64,000 nucleotides of DNA from Microbacterium sp. H83 (GTDB taxonomy: Bacteria > Actinomycetota > Actinomycetes > Actinomycetales > Microbacteriaceae), in assembly GCF_001650405.1 (NCBI RefSeq), contig NZ_LWCU01000011.1, positions 1 through 64,000 on the forward strand. The letters run 5' to 3'. Under the pieces are notes generated by a model, which saw nothing but the letters and a program-made list of their open reading frames with translations, searched no databases and was not told where the DNA came from. The translations under genes were made by a program, and so were the position numbers. Positions 7,151 to 14,636 of the stretch are shown here, piece after piece. Each line of letters begins with the position of its first letter. Positions within the stretch are counted from its first letter, which is position 1.

Positions 7151-8725
7151 CTATCTACCGAGATCCGGGCCGCTGGTGCGACCTGGGTTCATTGGTCGTT
7201 GTTGCGTCGTGGGTCGTGCTCCGATCGTAGATCCAGGCACCCCCGTAACGCTCTGTCCGGTCGTCCGCTGCATGCGTTCCTGTACGGCCTTCAACGCGGC
7301 CTCCGCGCTCGAGCGGAGGGCCGCTGCGTTGTCTGCCGCGCCGCGCTCGTGCTGCACAGTTGCGATGCGCTTCGCAACGCGATTCATCTGTCGCATGACA
7401 GCGATCCACCCCGCCTTACTGTCGGTGCCGGCGCCGCGCGCCATCAACCGCATCTGGTAGCCGGCATCGAGCGCACGACGCATCGGCACGGCAGATCCGC
7501 GCTGCCCCTGAGCGACGCGGGCGAACTCGTCAGAGGCGGCCGCGAGCGGTCCCGGCGTGCCACGCTCGAGCGCCATAGACGCGTGCGCGTAGACGCCCGA
7601 TAGATCCGCGGCCGCCGCCTCAGCGCTGAACACCGGGGCACTCTCCCCCGGCCGCACTGCCTCGGTGTCGTGACCTGCCACACGCGCCAGGGCGATCTCC
7701 GAGACGGGCGCAGCCTTCACCTTCTCGGGGGCGTCAAAACCGCGCACCCGGGCGGCGCGGCCCGCACCCTTCCAGGCATCCACCGCGGCAAGCTCGCTCG
7801 CGTTCGTGTGCTCCCACCCGGAGCGCAGCTGGGGCAGACCGAGCGAACGATCCAGCTTGGACGGTGCGTACCAGACGGGCTTCTCGTCGGCCTTCGTGGG
7901 GATCATCGCCGCGGTGTATCCGACGACGCGATCCGTGCCGCCCTTCTCGTATCGAGGGCGCACGATCACGCGGGCATTGCGTGCGGCGGCGATGAATTCT
8001 TTCTCGGAGTCCGAGTTCGCTGCGACCGTGCGCAGGCGTCGGCGCAGCTCGTCGCGCTGCGTGTACGCCTCGCCTTCGCGCGCGGCTCGTGCGGTCTCTG
8101 CCGGCTTGTTCGCGCTGAGGGTTCGGGCGTTCTGCTGTCGGCTCTCCAGGACGTCGAGTCCGTACTTGACTTCAAGCTCACCGGCGATCTTCTGTGCGCG
8201 CACGTAGTCGCGATGCGTGTCCGCCTTGGTGCCGTCCTCGCGGACCAAGTTGACCGCAATGTGCACGTGGTCGTTACCCGCTGTGGACAGGCCATGACGG
8301 ATTGCAACCCAGCGGCAAGACCGCTCGCCCTCCTCGTCCACAAAACCCATCTCGCGGACAAAATCGGTCGCGATCGCGGACCACTGATCGTCACTCAGCT
8401 CGCCCTCTTCGGCCTTCACGCTGAGCGAGCAGTGCCACACGTGAGCGTCGCGCCGCTCCCCCGTCGCGAAACGCTCACCGGTCTCCTCGTCGACGTCGCA
8501 CACCGGCACAGTGACCTCGGTGCCGAACAGCTTCGACGGCAAGTCGAGCGCGTTCGCGACGTCCAAGCCCGCGTCCGCCGAAAGCTCGCCCTGACCGGCC
8601 AACTCCATGATCACATCGTGCCCCGCGACGACGTGCGGCGCCGTGTGCTCGTTCGCCCGACCCGGACCACGGAGGTACATGATCAAACCCGGCATGCTCC
8701 CGCCCCGGGTGATGTTCGGCATCAT
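7151..8725 (-). CDS. MOBP-type relaxase (MobA/VirD2-like)
   Basis: 524 residues. The relaxase nicks oriT, stays covalently on the 5' end and pilots the strand through the type IV channel. The N-terminus (MMPNITRGGSMPGLIMYLRGPGRANEH) matches actinobacterial mobilisation relaxases. HVWHCSLS at about 95-102, IRHG at 142-145 and NDHVHIAVNLV at 151-161 supply the histidine metal site of motif III. The nicking Tyr cannot be assigned with certainty. The C-terminal half (LARVAGHDTEAVRPGESAPV, then GWIAVMRQMNRVAKRIATVQ) is helical. It overlaps mobC by ATGA at 8722-8725. Confidence 0.85.
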   Translation of the reverse strand: MMPNITRGGSMPGLIMYLRGPGRANEHTAPHVVAGHDVIMELAGQGELSADAGLDVANALDLPSKLFGTEVTVPVCDVDEETGERFATGERRDAHVWHCSLSVKAEEGELSDDQWSAIATDFVREMGFVDEEGERSCRWVAIRHGLSTAGNDHVHIAVNLVREDGTKADTHRDYVRAQKIAGELEVKYGLDVLESRQQNARTLSANKPAETARAAREGEAYTQRDELRRRLRTVAANSDSEKEFIAAARNARVIVRPRYEKGGTDRVVGYTAAMIPTKADEKPVWYAPSKLDRSLGLPQLRSGWEHTNASELAAVDAWKGAGRAARVRGFDAPEKVKAAPVSEIALARVAGHDTEAVRPGESAPVFSAEAAAADLSGVYAHASMALERGTPGPLAAASDEFARVAQGQRGSAVPMRRALDAGYQMRLMARGAGTDSKAGWIAVMRQMNRVAKRIATVQHERGAADNAAALRSSAEAALKAVQERMQRTTGQSVTGVPGSTIGARPTTQQRPMNPGRTSGPDLGR

Positions 8726-9120
8726 CGCGAACTCACCAACTGCGGCAGCAACTCGTCGATCTTCGCCGACACCTCACGCACCGCGCTCAACGCATGATGC
8801 AGCTCATCCCCCGGCCGCTCCCCCGCGTTCGTCGCACGCGCGATCTGGTTCACATTGTTCGCCAACGACGCGAGAAGACGACGGGCATGGAAGAACTCGG
8901 CCGCAAGCCGACGACGATCCGTCGACGTCTCGCCATGCTCCGCAAGAGCAGCCTCAACCATGAGGCGCGGAATGGTGACATCCGCCTCCAACGCACGCTG
9001 CAACAGCAGCGCCTCCTCCTCCGCGGTCACGCCCACCTTGTGGACGTGCTGGCGGCCTCCCGGCGCGTTCTCACGCCGCCGCCGCCCGCGAACACGCGAC
9101 GGAACAGGAGCGTCAGCCAT
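8722..9120 (-). CDS. mobC: MobC-like mobilisation protein
   Basis: 132 residues from the ATG at 9120 (MADAPVPSRVRGRRRREN). The middle (VHKVGVTAEEEALLLQRALEADVTIPRLMVEAALAEHG) is a ribbon-helix-helix-like segment, and FHARRLLASLANNVNQIARATNAGERPGDELHHAL matches the MobC family core (PF05713; the ANNxNQIAR signature). MobC binds oriT and helps open the strands for the relaxase. It is the first gene of the minus-strand mobilisation operon and faces the candidate oriT at 9121-9258. Confidence 0.85.
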   Translation of the reverse strand: MADAPVPSRVRGRRRRENAPGGRQHVHKVGVTAEEEALLLQRALEADVTIPRLMVEAALAEHGETSTDRRRLAAEFFHARRLLASLANNVNQIARATNAGERPGDELHHALSAVREVSAKIDELLPQLVSSR

Positions 9121-9164
9121 GACTCTCCTCCCCTGCCCAGTGCAACGACCCAACCCCGTTGGGA

Positions 9165-9215
9165 ACAGCCCGGCACAATGCCGGCAAGAGACTTAGGGTA
9201 CCTAAGTCTCTAGCT
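9165..9215. promoter_or_regulatory. Candidate oriT with two nested inverted repeats
   Basis: Between divergent mobC and the 9259 gene are two perfect inverted repeats: ccggca/tgccgg with a 3-base loop at 9170-9184 and agagacttagg/cctaagtctct with loop gta at 9187-9211. Hairpins followed by a short unique stretch next to mobC-relaxase are the usual form of MOBP oriTs. The nic site is not identifiable by eye; the mob promoters must also lie here. Confidence 0.55.
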
Positions 9216-9258
9216 TGCTCCCGTTCCATGCGTTCATCATACCTGCTAGAGTTGTGCT

Positions 9259-9543
9259 ATGACAGCCGAACACGTGATTGAATCCGCCGAGCGCAAAGCG
9301 CGCGAGCTTCTGGATCAGCGCATCGAATCGGTGCGTGCCGTCGTCCGTGCGCAGCACGACACCGCGGCGCTGCGAGAACAGCTTGCCGAGTCCGAAAGGG
9401 AGAGCGCTCGCCTGTACCGTGCCGCGCTCAGTGACGGCTGGTCGGAGGCCGAGTTGAAGAAGCTCGGGATCACGGAGACCGGGCCGAAGACGTCACGACG
9501 TCGCAGCGCAGCCGCGTCCTCAGACAGCGAGCAGAACGGCTAA
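9259..9543 (+). CDS. Small coiled-coil protein divergent from mobC
   Basis: 94 residues. A long charged helix (VIESAERKARELLDQRIESVRAVVRAQHDTAALREQLAESERESARLYRAAL) is followed by a short turn motif GWSEAELKKLGITETG and a basic tail. The family is not named to me, but such genes are regular neighbours of actinobacterial mobC-relaxase operons and may act on oriT or the relaxosome. It is transcribed away from the candidate oriT and ends at a large hairpin (9594-9676). Confidence 0.65.
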   Translation: MTAEHVIESAERKARELLDQRIESVRAVVRAQHDTAALREQLAESERESARLYRAALSDGWSEAELKKLGITETGPKTSRRRSAAASSDSEQNG

Positions 9544-9569
9544 TCAGCCTGGCTCACGATCCGCATTCC

Positions 9570-9702
9570 CCCTCACCCGATGCCGGATCATCGCAGCAGA
9601 AAGGACCCTGTCAAGGGCGCTTCGCGTCGCTACGCGATGAGGCACGGCCTCCCCCTTGACAGGGTCCTTTCTGCTGTATGGCGGCTTGATATCGGGTAAG
9701 GG
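9570..9702. terminator. Large nested hairpin between convergent genes
   Basis: A perfect 24-bp inverted repeat (9594-9617 with 9653-9676) encloses a 35-base loop that carries a smaller hairpin (tcgcgt/acgcga). Outer arms 9570-9581 and 9691-9702 are also complementary with one mismatch. It sits between the convergent 9259-9543 and 9713-10723 genes, so bidirectional termination is the simple reading; the size and nesting would also suit a replication or conversion signal. Confidence 0.6.
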
Positions 9703-9712
9703 AGAAGAGCGC

Positions 9713-10723
9713 TTAGGACAGCTCCGGTCCCCCGCGCCCTAGGTCTTTCTGCGATCCGGGTTTCCGAACGGCCGCCGTCGGCGCACGCTTCATGTACGCG
9801 GCATCGACCATCGGCCCGCCCGGGTGCAGGCGCGCCAGATTCAACTCTCGCGCTGGCTGCGCCCGACGCCCTTCCGCGATTGCAGAACGGTGCTCGTCCA
9901 TCGATGTGAAATGACGCTCGAATCGCTGAACCGCCGGATTCTCCGCGAGCAGAGCTGCAGCATCCTGCGAGCGGGCACGACCGTGCGCCGTGTCGAAGAG
10001 AGGACGCGCATACGCGCTCGGCACCCAACGGCCACCGAGTGGATCCTGCCCCGCCTCGGCCGCGGTGATGGCCTCAGACCACCGCTGCACGATGCGCTCC
10101 TCCGAGACCTCGAACGGCACCTCCACGTCGACAACATGGACGCTGTAGCCGGCACGCTCCAGCTGTGTGCCGAGTTCGACCGCGGACGCCTCACTGCCCA
10201 ACACGGTGTCGACGATGATATTCGTCCCTCGGGTCATCATCCGCGCCCGCTGCGCGGACGCAAGCTCCGACGACTCTTCGTGAACGAGCGCCGCCAACTC
10301 CATCGGGTAGAGCCGCTCCCCCGCCACCTCCAGGTCGCGGACGGCCGCCGGCTTGATCCATGACTCGTACGATCCATCCGCGATCGACTGGCGCAGCAGC
10401 GCGGCCTTGAAGTCGTCGGCATCGATGTTCACGTACGACGACTTCGACGCTCCGAGCACCCGATCCGCAACGCTCCCCTTGCCGGCACCGGGCGGCCCCG
10501 CGAGCACCAGAGCCTTGCTCTCGCCCCGCGCGTCCGGATAGCGCGCCGCTGCGTCTGCGAGCAGCTGCCCAAACAGTCGCCCACGCTGCGGTGTCAACTC
10601 ACCGTCGACCCACCATGTGGGGTTGTTGATCGTCGCCGTCGGCGCATCCTTCGACACAGGCCCACCCGGACGGGAGAGCTGCCGAATCAGATCGATATGA
10701 CGCTCAGCTTCCGCCGGACTCAC
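9713..10723 (-). CDS. Zeta-type toxin (P-loop kinase)
   Basis: 336 residues. Zeta toxins phosphorylate UDP-N-acetylglucosamine and poison cell-wall synthesis. Walker A is LVLAGPPGAGKGS at about 73-84, followed by YVNIDADDFKAALL (98-110; the conserved Asp of the substrate site) and TNIIVDTVLGS, VEVPFEVSEERIVQRW. This matches the zeta/PezT fold. The C-terminal 80 residues (FERHFTSMDEHRSAIAEGRR) are an extension. It overlaps the upstream antitoxin gene by ATGA (10720-10723), the typical toxin-after-antitoxin order, and probably stabilises the plasmid by killing cells that lose it. Confidence 0.85.
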   Translation of the reverse strand: MSPAEAERHIDLIRQLSRPGGPVSKDAPTATINNPTWWVDGELTPQRGRLFGQLLADAAARYPDARGESKALVLAGPPGAGKGSVADRVLGASKSSYVNIDADDFKAALLRQSIADGSYESWIKPAAVRDLEVAGERLYPMELAALVHEESSELASAQRARMMTRGTNIIVDTVLGSEASAVELGTQLERAGYSVHVVDVEVPFEVSEERIVQRWSEAITAAEAGQDPLGGRWVPSAYARPLFDTAHGRARSQDAAALLAENPAVQRFERHFTSMDEHRSAIAEGRRAQPARELNLARLHPGGPMVDAAYMKRAPTAAVRKPGSQKDLGRGGPELS

Positions 10724-11193
10724 TCGGCCGCCGCTCGCGGGTGACGACGCTCGAAGACCTCTTCGTAGATCTCGTCATCGATCAGTCCGGCATAGCTCGC
10801 CTGCTCGACCTCAGCCCACGACCCCTCAGGGTGAACAATCACATCGTCAAGCTCGAGCTCGGGATTCGTCTTCCCTCTCGGGGCATACGGCCACCGCGTG
10901 AGCTCGTCAACCAGGTGATCCCGCTCGAGGAAGCCGGCCGCATATCGCTGACAGATCTCATACGGCGATGCACCCGAGAAACCCTCTCGCGGCAGCGCCG
11001 TCTTCGTCGCCGTCTTCAACGCATTCGTCACCGACGGCTGCGCAATCCCCAGCCACCCCGCGATCCGCACCTGCGTGTACCCACGCTCCCCCAGAATCCG
11101 CAACGAACGCCGATAGTCCAGGTCGTCAATTTCCTTCCTCAGCCGAGCCCGAACAGCAGCCCGCGCCTCAGCAGGGATCTCCATGACAGTCAT
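10720..11193 (-). CDS. HTH-containing antitoxin of the zeta-type toxin
   Basis: 157 residues from the ATG at 11193, which has AGGAGG 8 bases upstream; two GTG codons at 11202 and 11199 overlap the site. Residues 30-65 are an HTH (RILGERGYTQVRIAGWLGIAQPSVTNALKTA). The C-terminal part (YEICQRYAAGFLERDHLVDELTRWPY, then SWAEVEQASYAGLIDDEIYEEVFERR) presumably binds the toxin. Unlike classical epsilon, DNA-binding and neutralisation seem joined in one chain. The palindrome at 11202-11227 overlapping its ribosome site is the likely autoregulatory operator. Confidence 0.8.
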   Translation of the reverse strand: MTVMEIPAEARAAVRARLRKEIDDLDYRRSLRILGERGYTQVRIAGWLGIAQPSVTNALKTATKTALPREGFSGASPYEICQRYAAGFLERDHLVDELTRWPYAPRGKTNPELELDDVIVHPEGSWAEVEQASYAGLIDDEIYEEVFERRHPRAAAE

Positions 11194-11201
11194 GATCACC
11201 A

Positions 11202-11227
11202 CCTCCTATAGCCCAGTCTATAGGAGG
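11202..11227 (-). promoter_or_regulatory. Palindromic operator at the antitoxin ribosome-binding site
   Basis: cctcctatag and ctataggagg are perfect reverse complements with a 6-base spacer. One arm is the ribosome site of the antitoxin gene. Another ctatag lies at about 11240, inside the end of the next gene. Binding here, or an RNA hairpin hiding the site, would shut off the toxin operon. Confidence 0.6.
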
Positions 11228-11240
11228 ATCATAGAAGCGG

Positions 11241-11690
11241 CTATAGCGACTGATCGCGACGGGCGGTTCCGAAGTCCGGGTCTCGATCTGCTCGCCACAG
11301 ACCGTTCCATGCCCTGGTCACCAGCTCCCGAGTGCGGGAGGCGCGATCGTCGTCCGATCCGCGAAGCTCGGGCGGCGGCTCGAAGTAGGGCTCTTTCAGC
11401 TGCTTGGCGACCAGCGATTTCGAGATCTTGAGCATCCGTGCGACCTCTCGAACGCTCATCCCCTGCTCAGTCAACACAGCGATCGCTTGCGCTCGTACAA
11501 CGTGGTGTGCGCGATACGCGTCCCACTTGAACTCCACGGCACGCTCTAGCGCAGCGGCCGCATCCTCCGTGGAAACAGGCTCGCCGTGCCAAGTGGGACG
11601 CGGCGCCGGCGTCAACGAATCAAGGAACTTTCGCTTCGACTGTCCACTCATGTGGACAGTCGATCGCAGAGTGTCCATTCGTGTGGACAC
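11241..11690 (-). CDS. HTH DNA-binding protein, putative autoregulator
   Basis: 149 residues from a GTG at 11690, only 4 bases after the stop of the upstream gene; ATGs at 11678 and 11651 are alternatives. The centre (FKWDAYRAHHVVRAQAIAVLTEQGMSVREVARMLKISKSLVAKQLKEP) is a Xre/sigma-like HTH. The tail (RTRELVTRAWNGLWRADRDPDFG) is basic and acidic by turns. It resembles the antitoxin next door in layout. Two operator-like palindromes lie over its first 17 codons, suggesting it controls its own expression or that of the 11695-12770 genes. Confidence 0.65.
   Translation of the reverse strand: MSTRMDTLRSTVHMSGQSKRKFLDSLTPAPRPTWHGEPVSTEDAAAALERAVEFKWDAYRAHHVVRAQAIAVLTEQGMSVREVARMLKISKSLVAKQLKEPYFEPPPELRGSDDDRASRTRELVTRAWNGLWRADRDPDFGTARRDQSL
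11641..11689. promoter_or_regulatory. Twin palindromes TGTCCAC-N4-GTGGACA
   Basis: tgtccac/gtggaca with spacer tcat at 11641-11658 is perfect. A second copy at 11672-11689 differs by one base. Centres are 31 bases apart, about three helical turns, so two dimers could bind on one face. They overlap the possible start codons of the HTH gene rather than lying upstream of it. Confidence 0.6.
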
Positions 11691-11694
11691 TTGC

Positions 11695-12168
11695 TCAGAG
11701 AATCAGCTGCATCTCACTCGGGTGCACGTGCGCGACGTCGTGGCCTCGACGGAGGACGCATGGCCACTCACCGCGGCCGCCGTGATTGCATCGCAGCTCG
11801 TCGAGCGCTTCATCCGCGTCCTCCCAGTCCTCCCGTAGGTCAGTTGCGCGGTTTGCTTCATCGCGGAATCGGGCGAGGGCTTGCGCGTAGTTGTCGGGTG
11901 CTGCGTCGGACTCGTCGAAGTCCTCCCGGTGCTCCCCCGCATGCCCCTGGGAGTACGTGCACTTCGCGTCGATCACGTACTCATCTTCTTCACCATCGGG
12001 CCCAGTGACCGCGTAGGCGAACGGCGCTCGGCATTCGAGCGCTTCGAGCGCGGCCTGCGCGTCGTCGACGCGGGCGGACGCCGCCCGGTATGCGCTCAAC
12101 GCCTCGTCGAAGCGCGTCGCCGCCGTCGTGAAGTTGCGGGGATCCACAGGCGTGTTCTCTGCGTTCAT
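11695..12168 (-). CDS. Hypothetical protein with twin C-x(n)-GH motifs
   Basis: 157 residues from the ATG at 12168, preceded by AAGGGAA. The N-terminal third is a helix (ATRFDEALSAYRAASARVDDAQAALEAL). Two short motifs follow, CTYSQGHAGEH and CNHGGRGEWPCVLRRGHDVAH. C-x4-G-H-x2-G-H patterns of this sort are usual in small actinophage and plasmid proteins and probably bind zinc. Between them is an acidic segment (FDESDAAPDNYAQALARFRDE). Likely cotranscribed with the SNase gene (14 bases apart) and coupled to the HTH gene downstream. Confidence 0.6.
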   Translation of the reverse strand: MNAENTPVDPRNFTTAATRFDEALSAYRAASARVDDAQAALEALECRAPFAYAVTGPDGEEDEYVIDAKCTYSQGHAGEHREDFDESDAAPDNYAQALARFRDEANRATDLREDWEDADEALDELRCNHGGRGEWPCVLRRGHDVAHVHPSEMQLIL

Positions 12169-12182
12169 GGTCGTTCCCTTCC

Positions 12183-12770
12183 TCACCGGTCCACTGAGGG
12201 GCAGGCGCCCCACAGCCCAACGCGTTCGTCTCTGGCGGCCGCTTCCGCGGCCAGGTGGTCAGATTGTCCCTCATAGGACTTGTCGTAGGTGTACTCGTAG
12301 CCGGTGCCAGCTGCGATCGCGAGCACCGCGGCGCTCTGCCCGTCGACGTCGACGTGGCGGAGTAGCCGGCCGTACGCGTCTACGTCGGCCTGCGTGCTGT
12401 CGCTCTGCAGCTCAACCTTGCGGCCGTACAGCAGCTCGTCTAGGAAGTTGCGAGCCTCGATCGCGTAGCAGTCCCCCGCTGCGCCGTCGCGTCCGATCTC
12501 AGGCGTATCGATGCCGATGATTCTGACGCGCGACTCCCCCGCGCTTGTCTTGACGTCGATAGTGTCGCCGTCGACGACGGCGACAACCTCGGCCGCCTCG
12601 GCGGCCGCCACTACTGTCTGCGTTTCTGCAGGGCGTTCCTGCGGCGTACAACCGGCCGTCGACACGAGGGCCACGGCGAGCCCAGCGGTGGTGATCAGCA
12701 ACGCACGCGTGCGCCGTGGCGGGCGCCGCGTGACGACCGGCCGATTGCCGGGGTTGTTCTCGTCCGTCAC
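12183..12770 (-). CDS. Thermonuclease-like (SNase) lipoprotein
   Basis: 195 residues from a GTG at 12770 with AAGGAG upstream. Residues 20-41 form a signal with lipobox STAGC, so the enzyme should be lipid-anchored outside the membrane. The SNase domain follows: VVAVVDGDTIDV (Asp pair at 67 and 69), RVRIIGIDTPE (catalytic Arg about 83, Glu 91), DAYGRLLRHV (Arg 135) and DERVGLWGACP. All catalytic residues are present. SNases degrade single- and double-stranded nucleic acid with Ca2+. An exported nuclease on a conjugative plasmid could attack competing or extracellular DNA. Its leader belongs to the repeated cassette family. Confidence 0.85.
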   Translation of the reverse strand: MTDENNPGNRPVVTRRPPRRTRALLITTAGLAVALVSTAGCTPQERPAETQTVVAAAEAAEVVAVVDGDTIDVKTSAGESRVRIIGIDTPEIGRDGAAGDCYAIEARNFLDELLYGRKVELQSDSTQADVDAYGRLLRHVDVDGQSAAVLAIAAGTGYEYTYDKSYEGQSDHLAAEAAARDERVGLWGACPSVDR

Positions 12771-12773
12771 GAT

Positions 12774-12820
12774 GTGCTCCTTGTCGATGTGGGGTGGTAA
12801 GTCCCGGTGGTCTGCCGTGT
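12774..12820 (-). promoter_or_regulatory. Conserved 5' leader, copy D (SNase gene)
   Basis: The stretch cacggcagaccaccgggac, then ttaccaccccacat and acaaggagcac, is almost identical to the leaders of the DUF3560 and parB genes. In this copy the upstream box is degenerate (ggttggtctat in place of the full form). A shared leader of about 45 bases implies common post-transcriptional or transcriptional control. Confidence 0.6.
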
Positions 12821-12842
12821 CTGGTTGGTCTATCGTGTGCGG

Positions 12843-13445
12843 TTAGCGAACGAGCCGGTTCGGCAGGCGCTCTGGCGGGGTCGGCAGCGTTCCTCCGTTG
12901 CTCGCTCGGGCAGCGTCGACGGCGATGCCGATGGCTTCGGCGGCCCATGCGCTGTCGGATGGCCAGCGGCCGGCCTGTTGATCGGCAGTGATAGCCGCGC
13001 GCATCCGCTTCATGGTGACGGTGGGGATGTTGAAGGACCGGGTGGAGCCGGTGCGCTCCTCGGAGCGCCCTCGAAGGCCGCCCCGAGTGGCACGCTGCTT
13101 CGGAGTCCGCGCCGCGTGTGTGTCGAGCGCTGCGGCGATCCAGCGGGCGAATGTGTCCGCCTCTCCCCCGTTGGTCCAGTCGGCGAGATATGCCGCTCGA
13201 GCGCCATTGAACTCGTCGGGCGTGAGGTAGATGCCCAGGCGGTCCGTGTCGCCGGGAGCCGCCTGCGGTCGCTTCTTCGGCGCCGCTGTCGGCCGACGCT
13301 CGGGCGTCGCTCGCGCCGGCGTGACCTCGTTGACCGGCTCTGCGGGCGGCTCTGCCGGCGCTTCCTCGGCGGGCGCGTCGACGGGTTCATAGAATTCGTG
13401 CGCGAGCGCGGCCGCGTTGCGGTCGCGGAGGCTTCGACGTGCCAT
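12843..13445 (-). CDS. ParA-associated partner protein, putative centromere-binding
   Basis: 200 residues, starting MARRSLRDRNAAALAHEF, with AAGGAG upstream of the ATG at 13445. A Pro/Ala-rich linker (EEAPAEPPAEPVNEVTP) precedes a helical domain (TDRLGIYLTPDEFNGARAAYLADWTNGGEADTFARWIAAALDTHA) and a C-terminal helix (TMKRMRAAITADQQAGRWPSDSAWAAEAIGIAVDAARAS). It follows parA by 41 bases, the usual place for the small DNA-binding partner. No classical ParB motif is seen; assignment rests on synteny and the basic, RHH-like N-terminus. Confidence 0.6.
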   Translation of the reverse strand: MARRSLRDRNAAALAHEFYEPVDAPAEEAPAEPPAEPVNEVTPARATPERRPTAAPKKRPQAAPGDTDRLGIYLTPDEFNGARAAYLADWTNGGEADTFARWIAAALDTHAARTPKQRATRGGLRGRSEERTGSTRSFNIPTVTMKRMRAAITADQQAGRWPSDSAWAAEAIGIAVDAARASNGGTLPTPPERLPNRLVR

Positions 13446-13486
13446 GGCTGTCTCCTTGGTCTGGTTGGTCAGTGCTGTTTTGTTTG

Positions 13487-14278
13487 TCAGGCGGTGACGG
13501 GCACGGGTGGTGCGGTCTTTCGCGCGGGAATGGGAGTCCCGATGATCGGTGCGAGCGCCTGGGCGTAGTCCTCGGCGATCGCAGAGCCCGGCGCGTAAAC
13601 GCTGACGGGCTTGCCGTCGGTGTAGGCGTCTTTGGCGGCTACTGCCTCGCGGACGGGGCTGGTGATGCGGCCGGGGAACTGCTCGGTAAGCACTTCGACG
13701 ACTTCTCGATCGATCAGCCGCCCGTGGCGGTACTTGGTGGGGACGATCCAGTGGATGCGCTGCCCGACGTGCAGCCGGGGTGCGACGCGCTGCGCCACGA
13801 ATTCATTGAGCTTGCCGAGCTGGTCATACGCTTCGGTCGCGCATTCGACGGGTGCGATCACGACGTCTGCAGCTGCAAGGGCAGAGAGGGTGAGGAGGCC
13901 CAATGCCGGCGGGGTGTCGATTACGACGTCATCCCAGTGGTCGGCGAGCTCCGGCATGTCGCGCAGCGAGGTGATGATCTCGGGCCGCTGGTCTAGAGAG
14001 GCGAGGTCCTGGCTTCCGACGAGAATGCTCACACCCGGCACGCTCGGCGACGGGACGGCCGCCTCGAGCGCGGATGCTTCCCCGACCAGCACGTCAGCTG
14101 CGACCGCCGACAACTCCGTGTCTTCGGTCACGCCGAGGCGCTTGGTGAGGTTGCCCTGCTGGTCGAGGTCGATTGCCAGCACGCGCCGCCCCATGGCGAC
14201 GAGTGCCGCCGCGAGGTCTGCGGATGTCGTGGTCTTGCCCGATCCTCCCTTGAGGATCGCGAGCGTGTAGACGGTCAC
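13487..14278 (-). CDS. parA: ParA-family partition ATPase
   Basis: 263 residues from a GTG at 14278 that overlaps the upstream stop (GTGA); an ATG at 14410 would run through the upstream gene and is rejected. Deviant Walker A is KGGSGKTTTS at 10-19, followed by VLAIDLDQQGNLTKRLG (motif A'), DDVVIDTPPALGLLTLSAL (Walker B) and VPTKYRHGRLIDREVVEVL. This is a type Ib-like ParA of about the normal length, lacking an N-terminal HTH. It moves plasmid copies apart using DNA-bound ATPase gradients together with a centromere-binding partner, either the next gene or the ParB at 17408. Confidence 0.9.
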   Translation of the reverse strand: MTVYTLAILKGGSGKTTTSADLAAALVAMGRRVLAIDLDQQGNLTKRLGVTEDTELSAVAADVLVGEASALEAAVPSPSVPGVSILVGSQDLASLDQRPEIITSLRDMPELADHWDDVVIDTPPALGLLTLSALAAADVVIAPVECATEAYDQLGKLNEFVAQRVAPRLHVGQRIHWIVPTKYRHGRLIDREVVEVLTEQFPGRITSPVREAVAAKDAYTDGKPVSVYAPGSAIAEDYAQALAPIIGTPIPARKTAPPVPVTA

Positions 14279-14610
14279 TTGGAGTCTCCCTGAGGGTCGA
14301 GCTGGTCGATGCCGCGCTGCACGGTCTCGATCAGCGCCGTGTTGACGGACACCTTCTTGCGGTCGGCGTAGTCCATGATCCGATCGCGGGTGTCTTCGTG
14401 GCCTGCCCACTGGATGAGGTTCGCGCGGGGTGCGGAGCGTTCGGGACGGGCGTCTTCTTCCGCCTTAGCGTCGCGCAGCTCCTTGATCAGTTCCCGCAGC
14501 CTGTAGATACCAACGATGATCACGGTCACCAGCCCGCAGAGCACGAGCCAGCCGACGACGATCAGCACCCAGGCCCAGATGCCCCAAGCCAGGAATCCTT
14601 GAACAATCAT
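14275..14610 (-). CDS. Small membrane protein upstream of parA
   Basis: 111 residues. Residues 3-36 form one or two hydrophobic helices (FLAWGIWAWVLIVVGWLVLCGLVTVIIVGIY), followed by a charged helix (RLRELIKELRDAKAEEDARPE) and a C-terminal segment resembling an RHH/Arc helix pair (HEDTRDRIMDYADRKKVSVNTALIETVQRGIDQL). It overlaps parA by 4 bases, so the two are translated together. A membrane-tethered partner for a partition ATPase is a possible role; no family is recognised. Confidence 0.65.
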   Translation of the reverse strand: MIVQGFLAWGIWAWVLIVVGWLVLCGLVTVIIVGIYRLRELIKELRDAKAEEDARPERSAPRANLIQWAGHEDTRDRIMDYADRKKVSVNTALIETVQRGIDQLDPQGDSK

Positions 14611-14636
14611 GTTTTCTCCTTCGTCTCAGGCGGGGT

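Noticed and set aside
6096..7460. 454-codon plus-strand frame opposite the coiled-coil and relaxase genes
   Set aside because: Crosses a terminator palindrome and two well supported minus-strand genes.
13487..14410. ParA start at the ATG at 14410
   Set aside because: That would read through the upstream membrane protein in another frame and add an Arg-rich arm; the GTG at 14278 overlaps the upstream stop and fits ParA length.
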